64,000 nucleotides of DNA, taken from positions 62,001 through 126,000 of the forward strand of contig JAECUM010000851.1 in the NCBI GenBank assembly GCA_016617855.1. The letters are read 5' to 3'. The DNA comes from Megalonaias nervosa (taxonomy: Eukaryota; Mollusca; Bivalvia; Unionida; Unionidae). The position numbers and the translations under genes are program-made. Position 1 is the first letter of the stretch. Each line of letters opens with the position of its first letter. The notes beneath the pieces were generated by a model. It made no database searches. It saw only the letters and a list, made by a program, of their open reading frames with translations, and was not told where the DNA came from. This document shows, piece after piece, positions 45,856-57,541 of the stretch.

Positions 45856-46596
45856 ATCCTGTCCCAGAATAGTCTGAAAAAACTATTCTTGTTGTGATTT
45901 ATAGTTAAAAAAAAACAAAAAAAAAACAACTAATTATATCCATTATATTCGGTGAAAAACATTATCTTTAGGTAAATGAAAAAAAAAATAGTAATATCCG
46001 AAACAGAAAGGAGATCCCAGCATCCCCAACCCCTTCCTCAAACAACCGGTTTCATGTATCCGCGACCGCCTCGTAGCGTGTACAGTAATAATTCCTTTTC
46101 TGAGGATCTACATAAATCGGCACTCGACTGGCTGGGATTTAATGTCATTAAAAAATTCCCGCCCAACGATAGCTTGAAAAAAAAAAGAACATTCTTGCTG
46201 AATTTTAGGGGGAAAAAGGAACTCATTATATCCATTATATTAACCGAGGAAAATTTTTCTTGTAAACGAAAAACAACTTTCCGGTTCCTGGGTTGTCAGA
46301 ATTCAGAATAAGACGCACACAAAAAAAAAAGAAAAGATCTGATGCCAAAGCCGCCATCATCCAATAAATAAAATTTCCACAGCATGACTAAAGTCTGAAC
46401 TTAATATTCTTTGCTCGCGAAGTTTCTGGGCTCTAAGGGTTTTACGAAAGATGACGGAAAGGAAATCTCCGGGACGTTGTTGCTAGGTTGGTGGGGTTTT
46501 TTTTGTTGTTGTTGCTTTGTGTGGGTATTTGTTGTTGTTGCTTTTAGTTGTTTGTTTTGTTTGTTTGACTGAGGGGAGGTGGGTGTTTCTCTTTTC
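45856..46596. other. Non-coding stretch
   Basis: A-rich runs and a GTT-rich tract (46498-46565). No gene or tRNA-like head is recognised. Confidence 0.45.
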
Positions 46597-46607
46597 ACAT
46601 ATATATA

Positions 46608-46658
<51 letters not shown>

Positions 46659-46675
46659 CACATACACACACACAC
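46597..46675. repeat. (AT)n-(AC)n microsatellite
   Basis: Alternating AT for about 58 bp followed by an ACAC run. Confidence 0.95.
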
Positions 46676-46737
46676 ATCAGATTAAAATAATTTTTTAAGT
46701 TTTTTTGAAGAACCGGAAATTTTTGTCTTCCATCTTC

Positions 46738-46892
46738 CCCCCGGAAAGAACCACCAACCCACGAGGAGCTACTGACAAGCTTTCTCACGTACCCACACTG
46801 GCCGAGCCCGAGACTCGAACCCACGCAGACAGGTGAGACGGTAGTGATCCGTAACGGTGAGCGCTTTAGACCACTAGGCCACTCGGACCCCC
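46738..46892 (-). mobile_element. SINE family A, head half only
   Basis: Reverse orientation: CCCGGAAAGAACCACCAACC, CCACGAGGAGCTACTGACAA, GAGACTCGAACCCACGCAGA (reverse B box) and GACCACTAGGCCACTCGGA (reverse A box). The tail half is absent. Confidence 0.85.
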
Positions 46893-46953
46893 AATTATTA
46901 TTTTGTAAACTTAGTTAATTTTTTATTATCGATAATTGCATTCATTTCTCAAT

Positions 46954-47170
46954 TCACGTCACCGTAGAAATCGATGCAGACCTAGCTGTTTACCACATGT
47001 TTACGCGTCACCGTAGAAATCGATGCAGACCTAGCTGTTTACCACATGTTCACGATGCAGACCTAGCTGTTTACCACATGTTCCCGATGCAGACCTAGCT
47101 GTTTACCACGTGTTCACGCGTCACCGTAGAAATCGATGCAGACCTAGCTGTTTACCACATGTTCACGCTC
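46954..47170. repeat. Tandem repeat alternating 49- and 32-bp steps
   Basis: GATGCAGACCTAGCTGTTTA recurs at 46973, 47022, 47054, 47086 and 47135. Steps of 49 bp include an extra 17-bp block (about GCGTCACCGTAGAAATC); steps of 32 bp lack it. The order 49, 32, 32, 49 shows a block-deletion variant amplified inside the array. Confidence 0.9.
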
Positions 47171-47296
47171 AGCAGTGTTATTAGACTATTAAGCATAGAC
47201 GACTAAACTAGGATATACTCAATATCGTCTGCGGACTTTCTAATTTTCCTTCAGGTTCATAAAATGGGAGCGGGAATGGGATGGGTGGGTGCAAAA

Positions 47297-47545
47297 GGTT
47301 GTTGTTACTTTTGGGTTTAACGATATTTCTCAATGTAAAATAGGCTATACATGTCTGCCAGTATAATTGGTGGAGGAAGAACCAGGGAAAACCCCTTAAG
47401 AACCACCGACCCACGGGAAGCTACTGGCAGTTTTCTCGCATACCAAAACTGGCCGAGCCCAATACTGAATCCTACGCCGACATAGCTGCGATGGTAATGA
47501 TCGGTAAAGCCGAGCGCGTTATACCCCTCGGCCACATGGGGCCCC
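47297..47545 (-). mobile_element. SINE family A, near-complete copy
   Basis: Reverse orientation: GTTGTTGTTACTTTTGGGTT tail, TAACGATATTTCTCA, ATACATGTCTGCCAGTATAA, AAGAACCACCGACCCACGGG, then a diverged head ending CCTCGGCCACATGGGG. Confidence 0.85.
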
Positions 47546-48879
47546 AGTACAAATGATGACAATGCATCTTTAGTAACGCATACTTATTAGAGTAAAATAT
47601 ATCAATCTACAATACCAGTAGATACAAGTACATGTATGTATGCAATCATTTAAAATTGCTATATTCGTACAATTTTATCTTTGCGCAAGAGTACCATGAA
47701 CGACACATTACGCATATACCCTTCCGTAATAATTAGTCATCTGTGTAGGAACTACTAAGGCACGGTCAGCTGGGGAGACGATTATCAAAATGGTCTCAGT
47801 AACCTGGACCTTTGGTCAAGGTACGAGTTCTTGAACAAACGGTTACTGTGCAGAAGAAATCATTTTCTTATCTGACTACCTTGACCATGACATCTTCCCT
47901 ACGGACCCCAGAACCTACAGGTTGCTTTATTGCCCCAAGTTCAAATCATCCAATACGTTTGACCAATAAAGCTGATCTATAATATTTATTCTGCAGAACC
48001 CATTTTTCTTTGAACCACAATAATCATGACCTTTAAAATTTTAACCCGCAAATGAAAAACCTCTTACTTATTCGCATGCACTCGACAAACACTGGTCAAA
48101 TAAATTAATGAGGCAAAAACCATTATAAAAAACGACCCCCCTCCCGCTCCCCCCACCCCCACCCCACCAAAATGAGCGCGATGCAACCGATCCGTTTCCT
48201 TGACGAAGTGTTCTTCACAGTTAGATGGCTGATTTATGGAAACACTTAAAATGCAGAAGCTTCCTATAAGGTACATTTCTGGATCCGCCCCTGAAATTGA
48301 TGCTAAAATGAGGTGACCGTTTGGTGGTGAGATACACCGTTCAAGTGCCCTTTATGGAGTTCAATTACCATGCCCTTATTACGGTCTGGGGAAAATACTT
48401 TTGAAGCACGCGATTGTTTTTTCTTGCTAGAAGCGTGCAACAAAGTTAAAAAAAAAAAAAAATGCCACATACATGCAATACAACTACGTCAATCCCTTCT
48501 TACAGCATTACGCTACAATCACTACACAGCCATATAACCCTTTTAGTTCAATGTATTACAAATACCGAACTTAATAGATAAAAAAAAAGCAACCAACCAC
48601 CCCCAAAACTGGTTCTTGATATTTTGGTGACGAAAAATTCTACATGCAAAAGCATCATGTAAACGAACCGAAGTAATCTCTTTAAACACTTGAGGAGGTA
48701 GAAGTAATCAAGTGTGCTTAAATTTTGTAATATTTACTTGTGTTCCAATTATAACCAATATTTGGAATATCATGAGTCAAAAATACACGCAGTTCTTCTC
48801 TTATCTGCACATTTACGGACAAAAAGAGCAAAGTGTCCTTAAACATCATATGTATGGATGATAGAAAATATCAACACAC
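47546..48879. other. Non-coding stretch
   Basis: A C-rich patch at about 48136-48168; otherwise no feature is recognised. Confidence 0.45.
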
Positions 48880-49395
48880 AATGTTTGATTTAACATATGA
48901 AACTGGAGAATTCTCAGCATAGAAAATGGAACTTTTTAACCCTCGCGTGTAAATGAACAGATAAAATTAAACTCGGCAGATGAAACAAAACTCAACACAA
49001 AGAATTTGGTTCAATCCGTTTAGTTGGAATTTTCAACATACAACATCAAACTTTCAACCACAGCTGTATAATTTAAAAATTTAAATCTAAAACCTCGACA
49101 CAGGAAATGAAACTTTCAACAGATAATTCAACAAAAAATTTAACTCGATTTATGTAATGGAACTTCAACCCAAACAATTTGATTCAACATGTGAACTAAT
49201 TCCAGATATGCAAGTGATGTTTCAACACAACCGACAAAATTAAAAAAAAAAAAACTCGATATATAAAACGGAACATTCAACCAACTATATGATATTCAAC
49301 AGATCAAAATGAAAAACTCGATATACGAAATACAATTTTCAATATCAACAATACAGAGTTCTCGACATGAGATTAGAATTTCAACTGCTACTTTT
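48880..49395. repeat. Strongly degenerate A-rich tandem repeat
   Basis: Loose recurrences of TTTGATTCAACATATGAA, AACTCGATATAYGAAA and GGAACTTTCAACA with spacing near 60-70 bp. The period is poorly defined, so the call is tentative. Confidence 0.4.
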
Positions 49396-50212
49396 CACGG
49401 AACTAACCTCAGTCCCCTACGGCAGCTTCGAGTTTTCAACGACAAAAAAAAAAAAAATACTGTTTAATCAAGTTATTTATTTTCAAAAAAGAAGTTCCCC
49501 TAACCGAGTTCACTATTTTAACTGTGGCGCCTAATACACGTTTCCAACCGAACAAAATACAGACCTTAAAATTGGAAACTCAACGAATTAGACGTTGGTT
49601 TGGGTTGGGGAGAGGAGTCTATGAGAAACGTAACTTACTGGGAACTACGTTTCCCAATTTTTGAAACGTCTGGTTTTATGTTTGAAAACTAAATAAAATC
49701 AAAACATATCATTTCTGACCAAACAATTTTCAGTCTCACCCCATACCCTAACATTTGCTCTCTCATTTAATGGCAAAACCGGGTATTGTGTGTGAGAAGG
49801 ATGATACAATTTCTAAGGATGATACTGAAATCTGAATGCAGAAATTTTGAGAAAATGTACAGAGCATTTTAGCTACCCTCTTACCTTAAAAGTATTTTAC
49901 CTCGTGGCGAGGTACCATGGTGGTAATGTAGTTTATGATAATAGCAATATTATCCCTGCTATTTAAATGCAGTAGCATACGATTCGTGTCACTGTCGTAA
50001 CACAAGATCACAGCCGCTATGCTGATATTGAAAATAAATCATTTATCTCTATCCATGAAAGTTATCACACATGCAATCACTGAAACGTATTCAATGGGAT
50101 CTGTTAATATGTGTGTGTGTGTGTGTGTGTGTGTGGACACGCACAAGAAAAATCCATCCCTCAAAACTGAAACGCCAATGTGAGAATTCCCTACAGCATC
50201 TTGCCTGAATTT

Positions 50213-50275
<63 letters not shown>

Positions 50276-50639
50276 TACTCAAAGTCCAAATATCACTATT
50301 CCTACAGAACTAAGGTTTCATGCTTCAAATGCTGTCATTTTACATTTTACTCTTAGGACTGCCATCTTCATGGATTTTTGATAACTGCTAGAAAACAAGT
50401 TTAAAAAAGCAAAAACAATATTTTTGTCACAACGCTCAAACTTCTTTTTCCATCAACTAGTTAAAGGTGCAGATAAATATTTAATTCTTGGGGATATAAA
50501 CGAAAATTAATAACCAAAAAGGTAAAGGAATCTACTGCATGATAAAAACGGCACAGTCTATAACCATATACAGGCATTCATTAATATATTGGTTCTCTTC
50601 TAAAAAAAAAAAAAGGATACTGTATTGCTGCGCTAGAAC
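49396..50639. other. Non-coding stretch with two microsatellites
   Basis: A (GT)n run lies at about 50108-50135 and an uninterrupted (AT)n run at about 50217-50272. No gene. Confidence 0.6.
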
Positions 50640-51830
50640 TAATGCCCCTCAAGAGAAATCAATAAACCAATCAAGCTGATTTATATACACTGCTAACCTA
50701 ATTTTCATCACTGGACCACATACTAAGCTGAAAATCCAATTGATACAGTCCCCCAAGATGCACAAATATATGGCTGAAATCCAGCCATCCTTGTTAAAGC
50801 AAATCAGGAGCACTAATTATTCTAAATGACAATGTGGAAGGTTTGAAATTAAATTCATTTCAATGTTTTAATGTTTCAAAAATATAAAACTGAACTGACC
50901 GAAATCCGTTCATCTTTGGTAGAGTCATGCTGCTGAAACCAAAATCTGAATAACTGAAAATTTTGTGGTTTAAAGTTCTATATAATACGATGTCGTGCAA
51001 TGATTAAAATTTTAAAATATTCAAGGTCTTATCACTATAAAAATGTATACTAAATTTGGCTGAAATAAAAATAGTCTAAATCGAGTTATGCTGCTGAAAC
51101 CAAAAGTTAAGACTGGAAAATCAGGGACCACATTACACTATTAATAATATTACAAAATGCTGGAAATCAAACCTGTTAAAGGTCTCATCAATAATACAGG
51201 CAAAATTTGGAGGATGTAGAACAATCCTTGGTAAAATAATGCTACGAAACTAAGTAGGGAGGTCGGACAATCAGGTGGCATAATTCCTGTAAATGATATC
51301 ATGGACTACCGGAAATAAAAGCCATTCAAGCCCCCATCCACATTAAACCGGACCGACCGCTCCGGTGGCCTAGTGGTTAGAGCGTCCGCCTCGGATCCCG
51401 GAGGTCGCAGGTTCGAACCCCAGCTTAGTCATACCAAAGATTTTTAAAAATGATACTAACAGCTGCCTCACTAGGCGCTCCGCAGTAAGAGGTTAGTGTT
51501 AGGGCTAGTCGGCCTGGCATCAGGATAATGTCACTGGGTGACATCACGCTACATGTCTGCGGCATGATGCACCAGTGCTAGACATCACTATTAACTGCCA
51601 CACTGCAGTCATCGTAGCGATATGACTAAAAAATTGTTAAAGCTACGTTGAAAATAAAACACACCCACACATTACACCATCAAACCTGGAATTAAGAGGG
51701 GCGGGGGGAGGCTGCAAAACTGCCAATGTAAGTCATGGTATGCTGGAATTAGAGCTGCGCTTCAAACTTCGTTGAAATACAACAATCTTTGGTAAAGTTA
51801 GTTTACTGCAGTCAACGGTAATATGATCCC
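50640..51830 (+). repeat. Diverged tandem array family C, interrupted by a SINE
   Basis: Units of roughly 170 bp contain forms of CAAATTTGGCTGAAAT, CATCTTTGGTAGAGTCATGC and TGCTGAAACCAAAA (about 50765, 50900, 51055, 51200). After the SINE, one more unit (CTTCGTTGAAATACAACAAT, CTTTGGTAAAGTTAG) is at about 51765-51805. The organisation resembles arrays A and B. Confidence 0.65.
51356..51665 (+). mobile_element. SINE family B, complete head, inserted in array C
   Basis: The best-preserved head: CGCTCCGGTGGCCTAGTGG, TTAGAGCGTCCGCCTCGGAT, and B box GCAGGTTCGAACCCCAGC. The body has AGTCATACCAAAGATT, ACATCACGCTACATGTCTGC and the 3' end CGATATGACTAAAAAATTG, then AAAGCTACGTTGAAAAT. RNA polymerase III boxes look intact. 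Confidence 0.9.
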
Positions 51831-51989
51831 GCCCACTGGCCAGTCAAGCAAGTGCGGATTTTTAGCTTTATGGCACGTGTGCATGACTATATTGAGATAT
51901 AAACTATTTTCAATCTTTAATGGTGCCATTACTTTGCCTTCTCCTGTTCTGGTCCCACCAAAAGCCTCAAGTGGCAGTGGCGCTGGGGA

Positions 51990-52203
51990 TGCGAGAGACT
52001 GCTTCAACCGCCTTGCGAAGCAGAGCTGATGTGAGAGACTGCCTCAACCGCCTTGCGATGCAGAGCTGATGCGTGAGACTGCTTCAACCGCCTTGCGATG
52101 CAGAGCTGAATGTGAGACACTGCCTCAACCGCCTTGCGATGCAGAGCTGATGTGAGACACTGCCTCAACCGCCTAGCGATGCAGAGCTGATCTGAGACAC
52201 TGC
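51990..52203. repeat. 40-bp GC-rich tandem repeat, left part (five units)
   Basis: Unit: GAGACWCTGCCTCAACCGCC followed by TTGCGATGCAGAGCTGATGT. TTGCGA/TAGCGA recurs at 40-41 bp steps from 52013. The array is cut by the insertion at 52204 and resumes at 53042. Confidence 0.92.
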
Positions 52204-53041
52204 TGTTACGAATGTATGCTCTTAAAATAACAGAAAAGAGTTAAGACAACAAGCTTTGTAAAATTTAACAAAGAAATTATTTCCCTAGAATACAAAGTGC
52301 AAAATAAGAAAAAAGAACTTACGGTATTGCGAATTAAATCCAAAAATAATCCAAGAATTAAAGACAAAAGTCCTAGTAATAAAAAGTCCTGAATAAAACT
52401 CAGTTCAAGTCCCGAAGATATTTAAAACTGAAGGCGATGACGTGTCTGTTATGGCCTGTGTCTTACTGATGTGTCAACAGCCTCTTGTTGAATCACAGAA
52501 ATATTATTCCAGGTTTGAATTCAGTATAATGAACGTCTTTATCCAAGAATTTTGTCAGAGCAATTTTGTATTTCAAGAGAAAATAATCACTTGAAATCAA
52601 TAATTTAAAGAAAATAAAATTCAGTCCAAGTGAATAAACCTTTATCAAAACATCAGTTATACGACTAATTAAGACGCAAAACAGATTCCCGGATGAGGGT
52701 CAAAAGTTCATTCTTCTGGAACAAAGAAGTTTGTTAGCAATTGATATATGCTACTTGTCACGTAGTCTAGGTATGACCTTGACTCAACTTAATGATTCTT
52801 ACTCTGAAAAAGATTTTTTAAAAATATTTAAAAACGTTGTTTACCAAAACTGTCATTGATTTTGGAACAAGGTCAGCAACTAGATACAATGTTTCTATTA
52901 TTAGTTGTTTACGTCAATGAAATAAAAAAAATCCAGTCAGGTCAAACAGAACTGAACAAAATCCAGTAAACAATGTTACATTACAATAGCATGTAATGGA
53001 ATTAAAAACCTTTAAAATAAACAAATTAAATATACATAACA
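52204..53041. mobile_element. Candidate solo LTR splitting the 40-bp repeat
   Basis: The 838-bp insert begins TGTTACGAATGTATGC and ends ATATACATAACA, with TG/CA ends and short inverted TGTTA/TAACA termini. The preceding CTGC (52200-52203) and following CTAC (53042-53045) would be a 4-bp duplication with one change. AATAAA at about 52635 could be the LTR's polyadenylation signal if transcription is plus. No primer-binding site or coding frame is present, as expected after LTR-LTR recombination. A DNA element with very short ends is the alternative. Confidence 0.6.
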
Positions 53042-53085
53042 CTACCTCAACCGCCTTGCGATGCGGAGCTGATGTGTGATACGCG
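53042..53085. repeat. 40-bp tandem repeat, right part (one unit)
   Basis: CTACCTCAACCGCCTTGCGA then TGCGGAGCTGATGTG continues the unit exactly where the left part stops. Confidence 0.9.
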
Positions 53086-54708
53086 CAAAATCTCCCGGTA
53101 ATGAGAAGGAGTAGAGTGACCAAAGCCAAAAGTTAATGAAGCTACTCGACAGTCTGGATCTTTTAACCTTACTTTGAAGAAGACAAGCCTAGTTCAATCC
53201 TCAACGATGACTATGCTTTGAAGCTCTTTTTATGAACCCCGCATTCCAAACTTACACCTCACGACGCAGTACACTTACATTGCGAGCTCTAAGGTCAACA
53301 TCATTAATTTTATTTTACATAATCCCTGGGCGCTATTGCAACATTAAAACAGGTATTACCCTATTTAACTATAAACCTCTTGGCATATTCTGGACAATTT
53401 TGAAATAAATCTCACCGGGTCTGGGGACAAATAAAAAGCCATTAAAGGACCTTAAAAAATCCTTAACTTCGTACATTTCTGCCCTTGGCTAACAAAATAC
53501 TGCATCTTGAAGAATAGTTTTATCTTTATAAAGTACAGCATTCAATATGAGAAACAAACCGACTGAATTCATATCACTAGTTCGAAAATTGTACAATTCG
53601 AATATTTCTCTCTTAAAGCTTTGGAAAAGAAAACCACGTGTTTCTTAGGAGTAGCGATAACAAGCTTGTGCCAACGGATGGACGGATGACAGACGACGGA
53701 CAAGAACCTTCCAATAAGCTCTTCTGGTCTATGACCAGTAGAGCAAAAACTTGAATGATCGCTATCCTGACCTAAAAACGAAAATATTTTAGAGCTAAAA
53801 GCATGTATGATCGCTATCCTGACCAAAACCTATTTTTTTATATGAATGTATATTTTCCTTCCTGGTGGCGATGATCTGACAAGTTGACGACTTAATCCTT
53901 TCTCCGGTTTGCGCGCGTTCCGATCAGCTAAAATAAAACGTATGAGTTGTCTCGCAACAGAGCCAACTGCCAAGATTTATTGGGTAATAACGACTTTAGC
54001 AAATCTTTTAGTATTATATGAAATCTCTCAGGAATAAAGCAACTATCAAATGTTAAGAATGCAAATACGTGACATTACAGATTCTCAACTGTATACTGAC
54101 TGATACACAAATGAGAATACACTCCGATTACCGTACGAGACGAGCTGAAAATTCCACTTTGCGTACGTCATTATTTCTGACGCTCTGAATGAATACGATG
54201 TATTAAGGTAAAACGGCACGTTTTTCTCTGATCAGAAAATGTATTTCTCCCTATCTGGAGAACCTAACAGGATTGTATGTTTTTCAGTTAACACACACAC
54301 GCACGCGCGCGCGCGGCGTCATTCTGACCACCTCGACTACTTTTGTGAATCAAATAAAAAAAAACTTGGATGTATGCTGGTGTAGTAATTTGCAGAAAAA
54401 TCAGATTTTACAACTCGCCGGAAATTTCCTTGCAAAATAAGAAACCAAAGGGCTCAACCATTCCTACTCTCGTCCTGACAGGGACGAATAAATCGTACTA
54501 CGTACTCGTCCATGGGCCGATTAGATAAAGATTCGCACCTTGAGAATAAACCTGAACCCGTTTTCTATCTTGTCAAGTGCATAAGTTTAACATCGATTAA
54601 CATTTGGATTGCGTCAAGAATACAAAACATTAACTAATTTGCCTTTCTGTTTGTCAGTCTTGAACATGTCGCATAGGAGATGACTTCGTTTTGTTTTTTT
54701 TTAACACA
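53086..54708. other. Non-coding stretch
   Basis: ATGATCGCTATCCTGACC is duplicated at about 53756 and 53807. A CACG/CG-rich alternating tract lies at 54291-54315 (Z-DNA prone). No gene. Confidence 0.5.
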
Positions 54709-54719
54709 GATACCCAAAG

Positions 54720-54968
54720 TTGATGTTGCTGTTGTAGGATGTGAGGCCATTTGTCAGCACAAGATAGGCTATACATGGCGGCCAGTATAAATGGTGGAGG
54801 AAGAACCCTGGAAAACCTCGGGAAGAACCACCGACCCACAAGAAGCTACTGGCAAGGTTTCTCACGTACCCACGTTAGCCGAGCCTGAGACTCGAACTCA
54901 CGCAGACTGGTGAGATGGCAGTGATCCCGAACGGTGAGCGCTTTGGAACACTCGGCCACGCGGGGCCC
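54720..54968 (-). mobile_element. SINE family A, complete, with an 11-bp target duplication
   Basis: GATACCCAAAG (54709-54719) and GATACCCTAAG (54969-54979) flank the element with one mismatch. Between them are the tail side (TTGATGTTGCTGTTGTAGG), the body and the complete reverse tRNA-like head ending CACTCGGCCACGCGGGGCC. Confidence 0.9.
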
Positions 54969-55092
54969 GATACCCTAAGCAAACTTGATGCTGAAATGGA
55001 TAAATATTATGAATATATTATGTTGCAGTAGTTTATTTCGCATTTGCAGTGACACTTTACAGTCGTTGAGCGTCATTGTGATGTGGAGAAAT

Positions 55093-55805
55093 CGCTCCGG
55101 TGGCCTAAGTAGTAACAGCGTCCGCCTCGGATGCGGGAGGTCGTGGGTTCGAATCCAGGTTGCATCATATCAAAGACATAAATGTGAGCCGGGCGTCGTA
55201 CAGAAGAAACTAACACAACACCCTCGGTTGTGGAGTTTATTTAGCGTCAACGATACAAAACAAAAAGAAAAACAGGAAAGCAAGACCTACAACGAAACAG
55301 AACAAATACTTAATATACGATACTAAAACAGAACGGAACAAATACTATACACAACCCGCACGCCGGTATTTCAATATATAGCAACACGACAATATAAAAA
55401 CGACAACTTACCAGACACGAAGTCCTAAACATCCAGATACCACAATTCTCGCGAATTGCATTCGCCATAATAGGCGTAGACACAATGAAATAGGTGTCGT
55501 TAGTGCAGAGACGATACGACGAGCGCCTAGGGGATTTATTAAGTGCATGGCGCTCGACGTTATCGTCCCCTTCATGCGCCTCGTGCACTGATCTATCACT
55601 CACTCACGCGCTCACTCGTGACAAACACGCACCTGGGTCACATAAAAATGGTACAAACAGCTGCCACGCTTGGCGCTCAGGATTAAGAGGTGAGACATGA
55701 TGCTACATGCTATACAACACTATAAATTCCCCCACTGCAGACATCGTAGCGACATGACTGAAAACTTGTTAAAGCTACGTTAAAAATCCAAATCACAAAC
55801 ACTCA
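55093..55805 (+). mobile_element. SINE family B, split by an LTR-like insertion
   Basis: The head CGCTCCGGTGGCCTAAGTAG and B box GGGTTCGAATCCAGG run to CAAAGACATAAA (55182). The body resumes at 55643 with TAAAAATGGTACAAACAGC and continues to CGACATGACTGAAAACTTG. Removing 55183-55642 plus one TAAA restores the order of the other two copies. Confidence 0.85.
55183..55642. mobile_element. Candidate solo LTR inside the SINE
   Basis: The 460-bp insert begins TGTGAGCCGGGC and ends CCTGGGTCACA: TG/CA ends with inverted TGTGAxCC termini. TAAA (55179-55182 and 55643-55646) is duplicated; it could be counted as ATAAA if the last A is given to the flank. A TATA-like TATAAAAA lies at about 55395. No coding domain is present. 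The empty site is known from the sister SINE copies, so the boundaries are firm. Confidence 0.7.
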
Positions 55806-56437
55806 ACGAGTTATCACAAATATTTATGAGTCTGATATCTGAGACAGAGAATCTGACATTTTGTATTATTTTTCATTTGGTCAGGCAGTGTTACAGTTAC
55901 CCCAGGTCACCCGAAATTTCAAGACTGAATCTTTATTGACACATTGTCATGCAAATGGATAATGCAAGCCGATATCTCTATAAGTATGCATTAATAAAGC
56001 TGCAGAGTCTTATAAATACTGATGATCTGGGGCAAGCGTAATCATGGCCAGACGATAATCACAAAAAATTGACAGTTGGTGCCTCTTGGCAGTTTCCATA
56101 TCAAATTCAAAAAGCTGTGTTATAGCTCGTTGAAATGGAAAATTATGACAGGTTTTACTGTAAACGGTAATACCACCAAGAAACCACGGGTTATGTCTGC
56201 AACTGCAAATTCTCAAGTTACAAACTTCGTCTTTGTTTTTTCTCTTCAGGAGCCATCTATTAAAACACAATATTTTGAATCTGACCGATTTTAGTATGCC
56301 TGCTGCAGGTACTTGTGGTTTTTAATAAAAGCACAAGAAGCGAAGTGGAGATCCGTACTGTGTTGAGCACATTACGGGCAGGGATATGTAACTCTTGCAC
56401 TTCACTCGTCTCTGGAACGAGTGATTAGGAATTATTT
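55806..56437. other. Non-coding stretch
   Basis: No feature is recognised; a short inverted motif (ACTCGTCTCTGGAACGAGT) lies at about 56404-56422. Confidence 0.45.
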
Positions 56438-57084
56438 GGGGGCGCTCTACAGATATTATGAACTTCTGAGTGGCGGGTGTAAGGTAAAGTTATTTACATT
56501 TACAACATACACAAATGGAGAGACTGATGGCATACCTCGATATTACTTTCATGCAGTGTGGCTGAAATTTCTCTGGATATTGTACTTAAAGAAAGTGTAC
56601 ATGATCTAAGCACATGATTAACCAAAATGACTGCTCCCTTGTGCTAAAAATATCAGACTGAAATGCTCTACACTATTTTTAGCAGTTATTAAAATTGGGA
56701 AAATAAGTTTTGCCAGACTGGACAATACCAGCTTCTGAAAGTGTAATGAATGAATTACCAAATATATCAAATGTAAAAAAAAATTTAATCACCTGCTCTT
56801 TTTTTACAATTTACCTCTGTCCAGGAAGCGAAATTGACCAAGCGGAGCTCGCAGTTTTTGAAAGGTACACATCTGAAGTAAAGCCAAGTTGTATACTCTA
56901 TAATCCATGTTACCCGCATAGATCATACAACACAACAAAAGGAATAAAAAATTCTTTAAACAACACCTACGATAATACAAGGTCGTCTTAAAATAGCCAG
57001 TATAACCGGTGAGGATAACCTAGTAAAATTCTTTTTCTTTAAAAATCTAACCCTACGCAAAATACGAAACTGCAGAGCGCCACC
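56438..57084 (+). mobile_element. GGTGGCGCTC MITE, most diverged full-length copy
   Basis: Starts GGGGGCGCTCTACAG and ends CGAAACTGCAGAGCGCCACC, so the ends form inverted repeats. The body follows the other copies throughout (CAATACCAGCTTCTGAAAGTG, AGTATAACCGGTGAGGA). It has more substitutions, so it is probably older. Confidence 0.85.
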
Positions 57085-57199
57085 TTTCCTCAGCCGTGAA
57101 ACAGCAATATACATGAACCACCTCGGCTATTTTTTTTAGATTGGATTGAACGTAGGATTCACTGAAAAGTTGCAAATAATAATAAGTGCATTCGCACCT

Positions 57200-57449
57200 G
57201 GAGTGGCCTAGTGGTCTAAAGCGCTCACCGTTCCGGATCACTGCCATCTCACCTCTGTCTGCGTGGGTTTGAGTCTCAGGCTCGGCTAACGTGGATACGT
57301 TAGAAAACTTGCCAGTAGCTTCTCGTGGGTCGGTGGTTCATCCCGAGGTTTTCCAGTGTTCTTCCTCCACCGTTTATACTGGCCGCCATGTATAGCCTAT
57401 CTTGTGCTGAAAAATGACGTTAAATCCTACAACAACAACAACAACAACA
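57200..57449 (+). mobile_element. SINE family A, reference-quality copy with a 12-bp target duplication
   Basis: GCATTCGCACCT (57188-57199) and GCATTCACACCT (57450-57461) flank the 250-bp element. The head has A box GTGGCCTAGTGGTCTAAAGC and B box GGGTTTGAGTCTC, separated by an extra segment as in tRNAs with a long variable arm (Ser/Leu type). The body is GTAGCTTCTCGTGGGTCGG, ATACTGGCCGCCATGTATAG, CTTGTGCTGAAAAATGACG, TTAAATCC, with an (AAC)n tail. Confidence 0.95.
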
Positions 57450-57541
57450 GCATTCACACCTTCTCGGTCAATCCTTGTGTCGTACACAGCTGAGGTGATT
57501 CGAATGGCAGCTGTAGGTACATTGTGAACCACCGCCGCTGA

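Noticed and set aside
45976..46311. 111-codon plus-strand frame
   Set aside because: Lysine-rich translation of A-rich DNA with no family resemblance.
46954..47170. Possible CRISPR-like array (regular repeats)
   Set aside because: The spacing contains no unique spacers; it is a simple tandem repeat in animal DNA.
51356..51430. Apparent tRNA gene (intact A and B boxes)
   Set aside because: It is the head of SINE family B; it continues into the SINE body shared by other copies and has no proper acceptor stem or terminator.
55183..55642. Possible endogenous viral insertion
   Set aside because: No viral gene is present. The ends and duplication fit a solo LTR of a retrotransposon; the family cannot be told.
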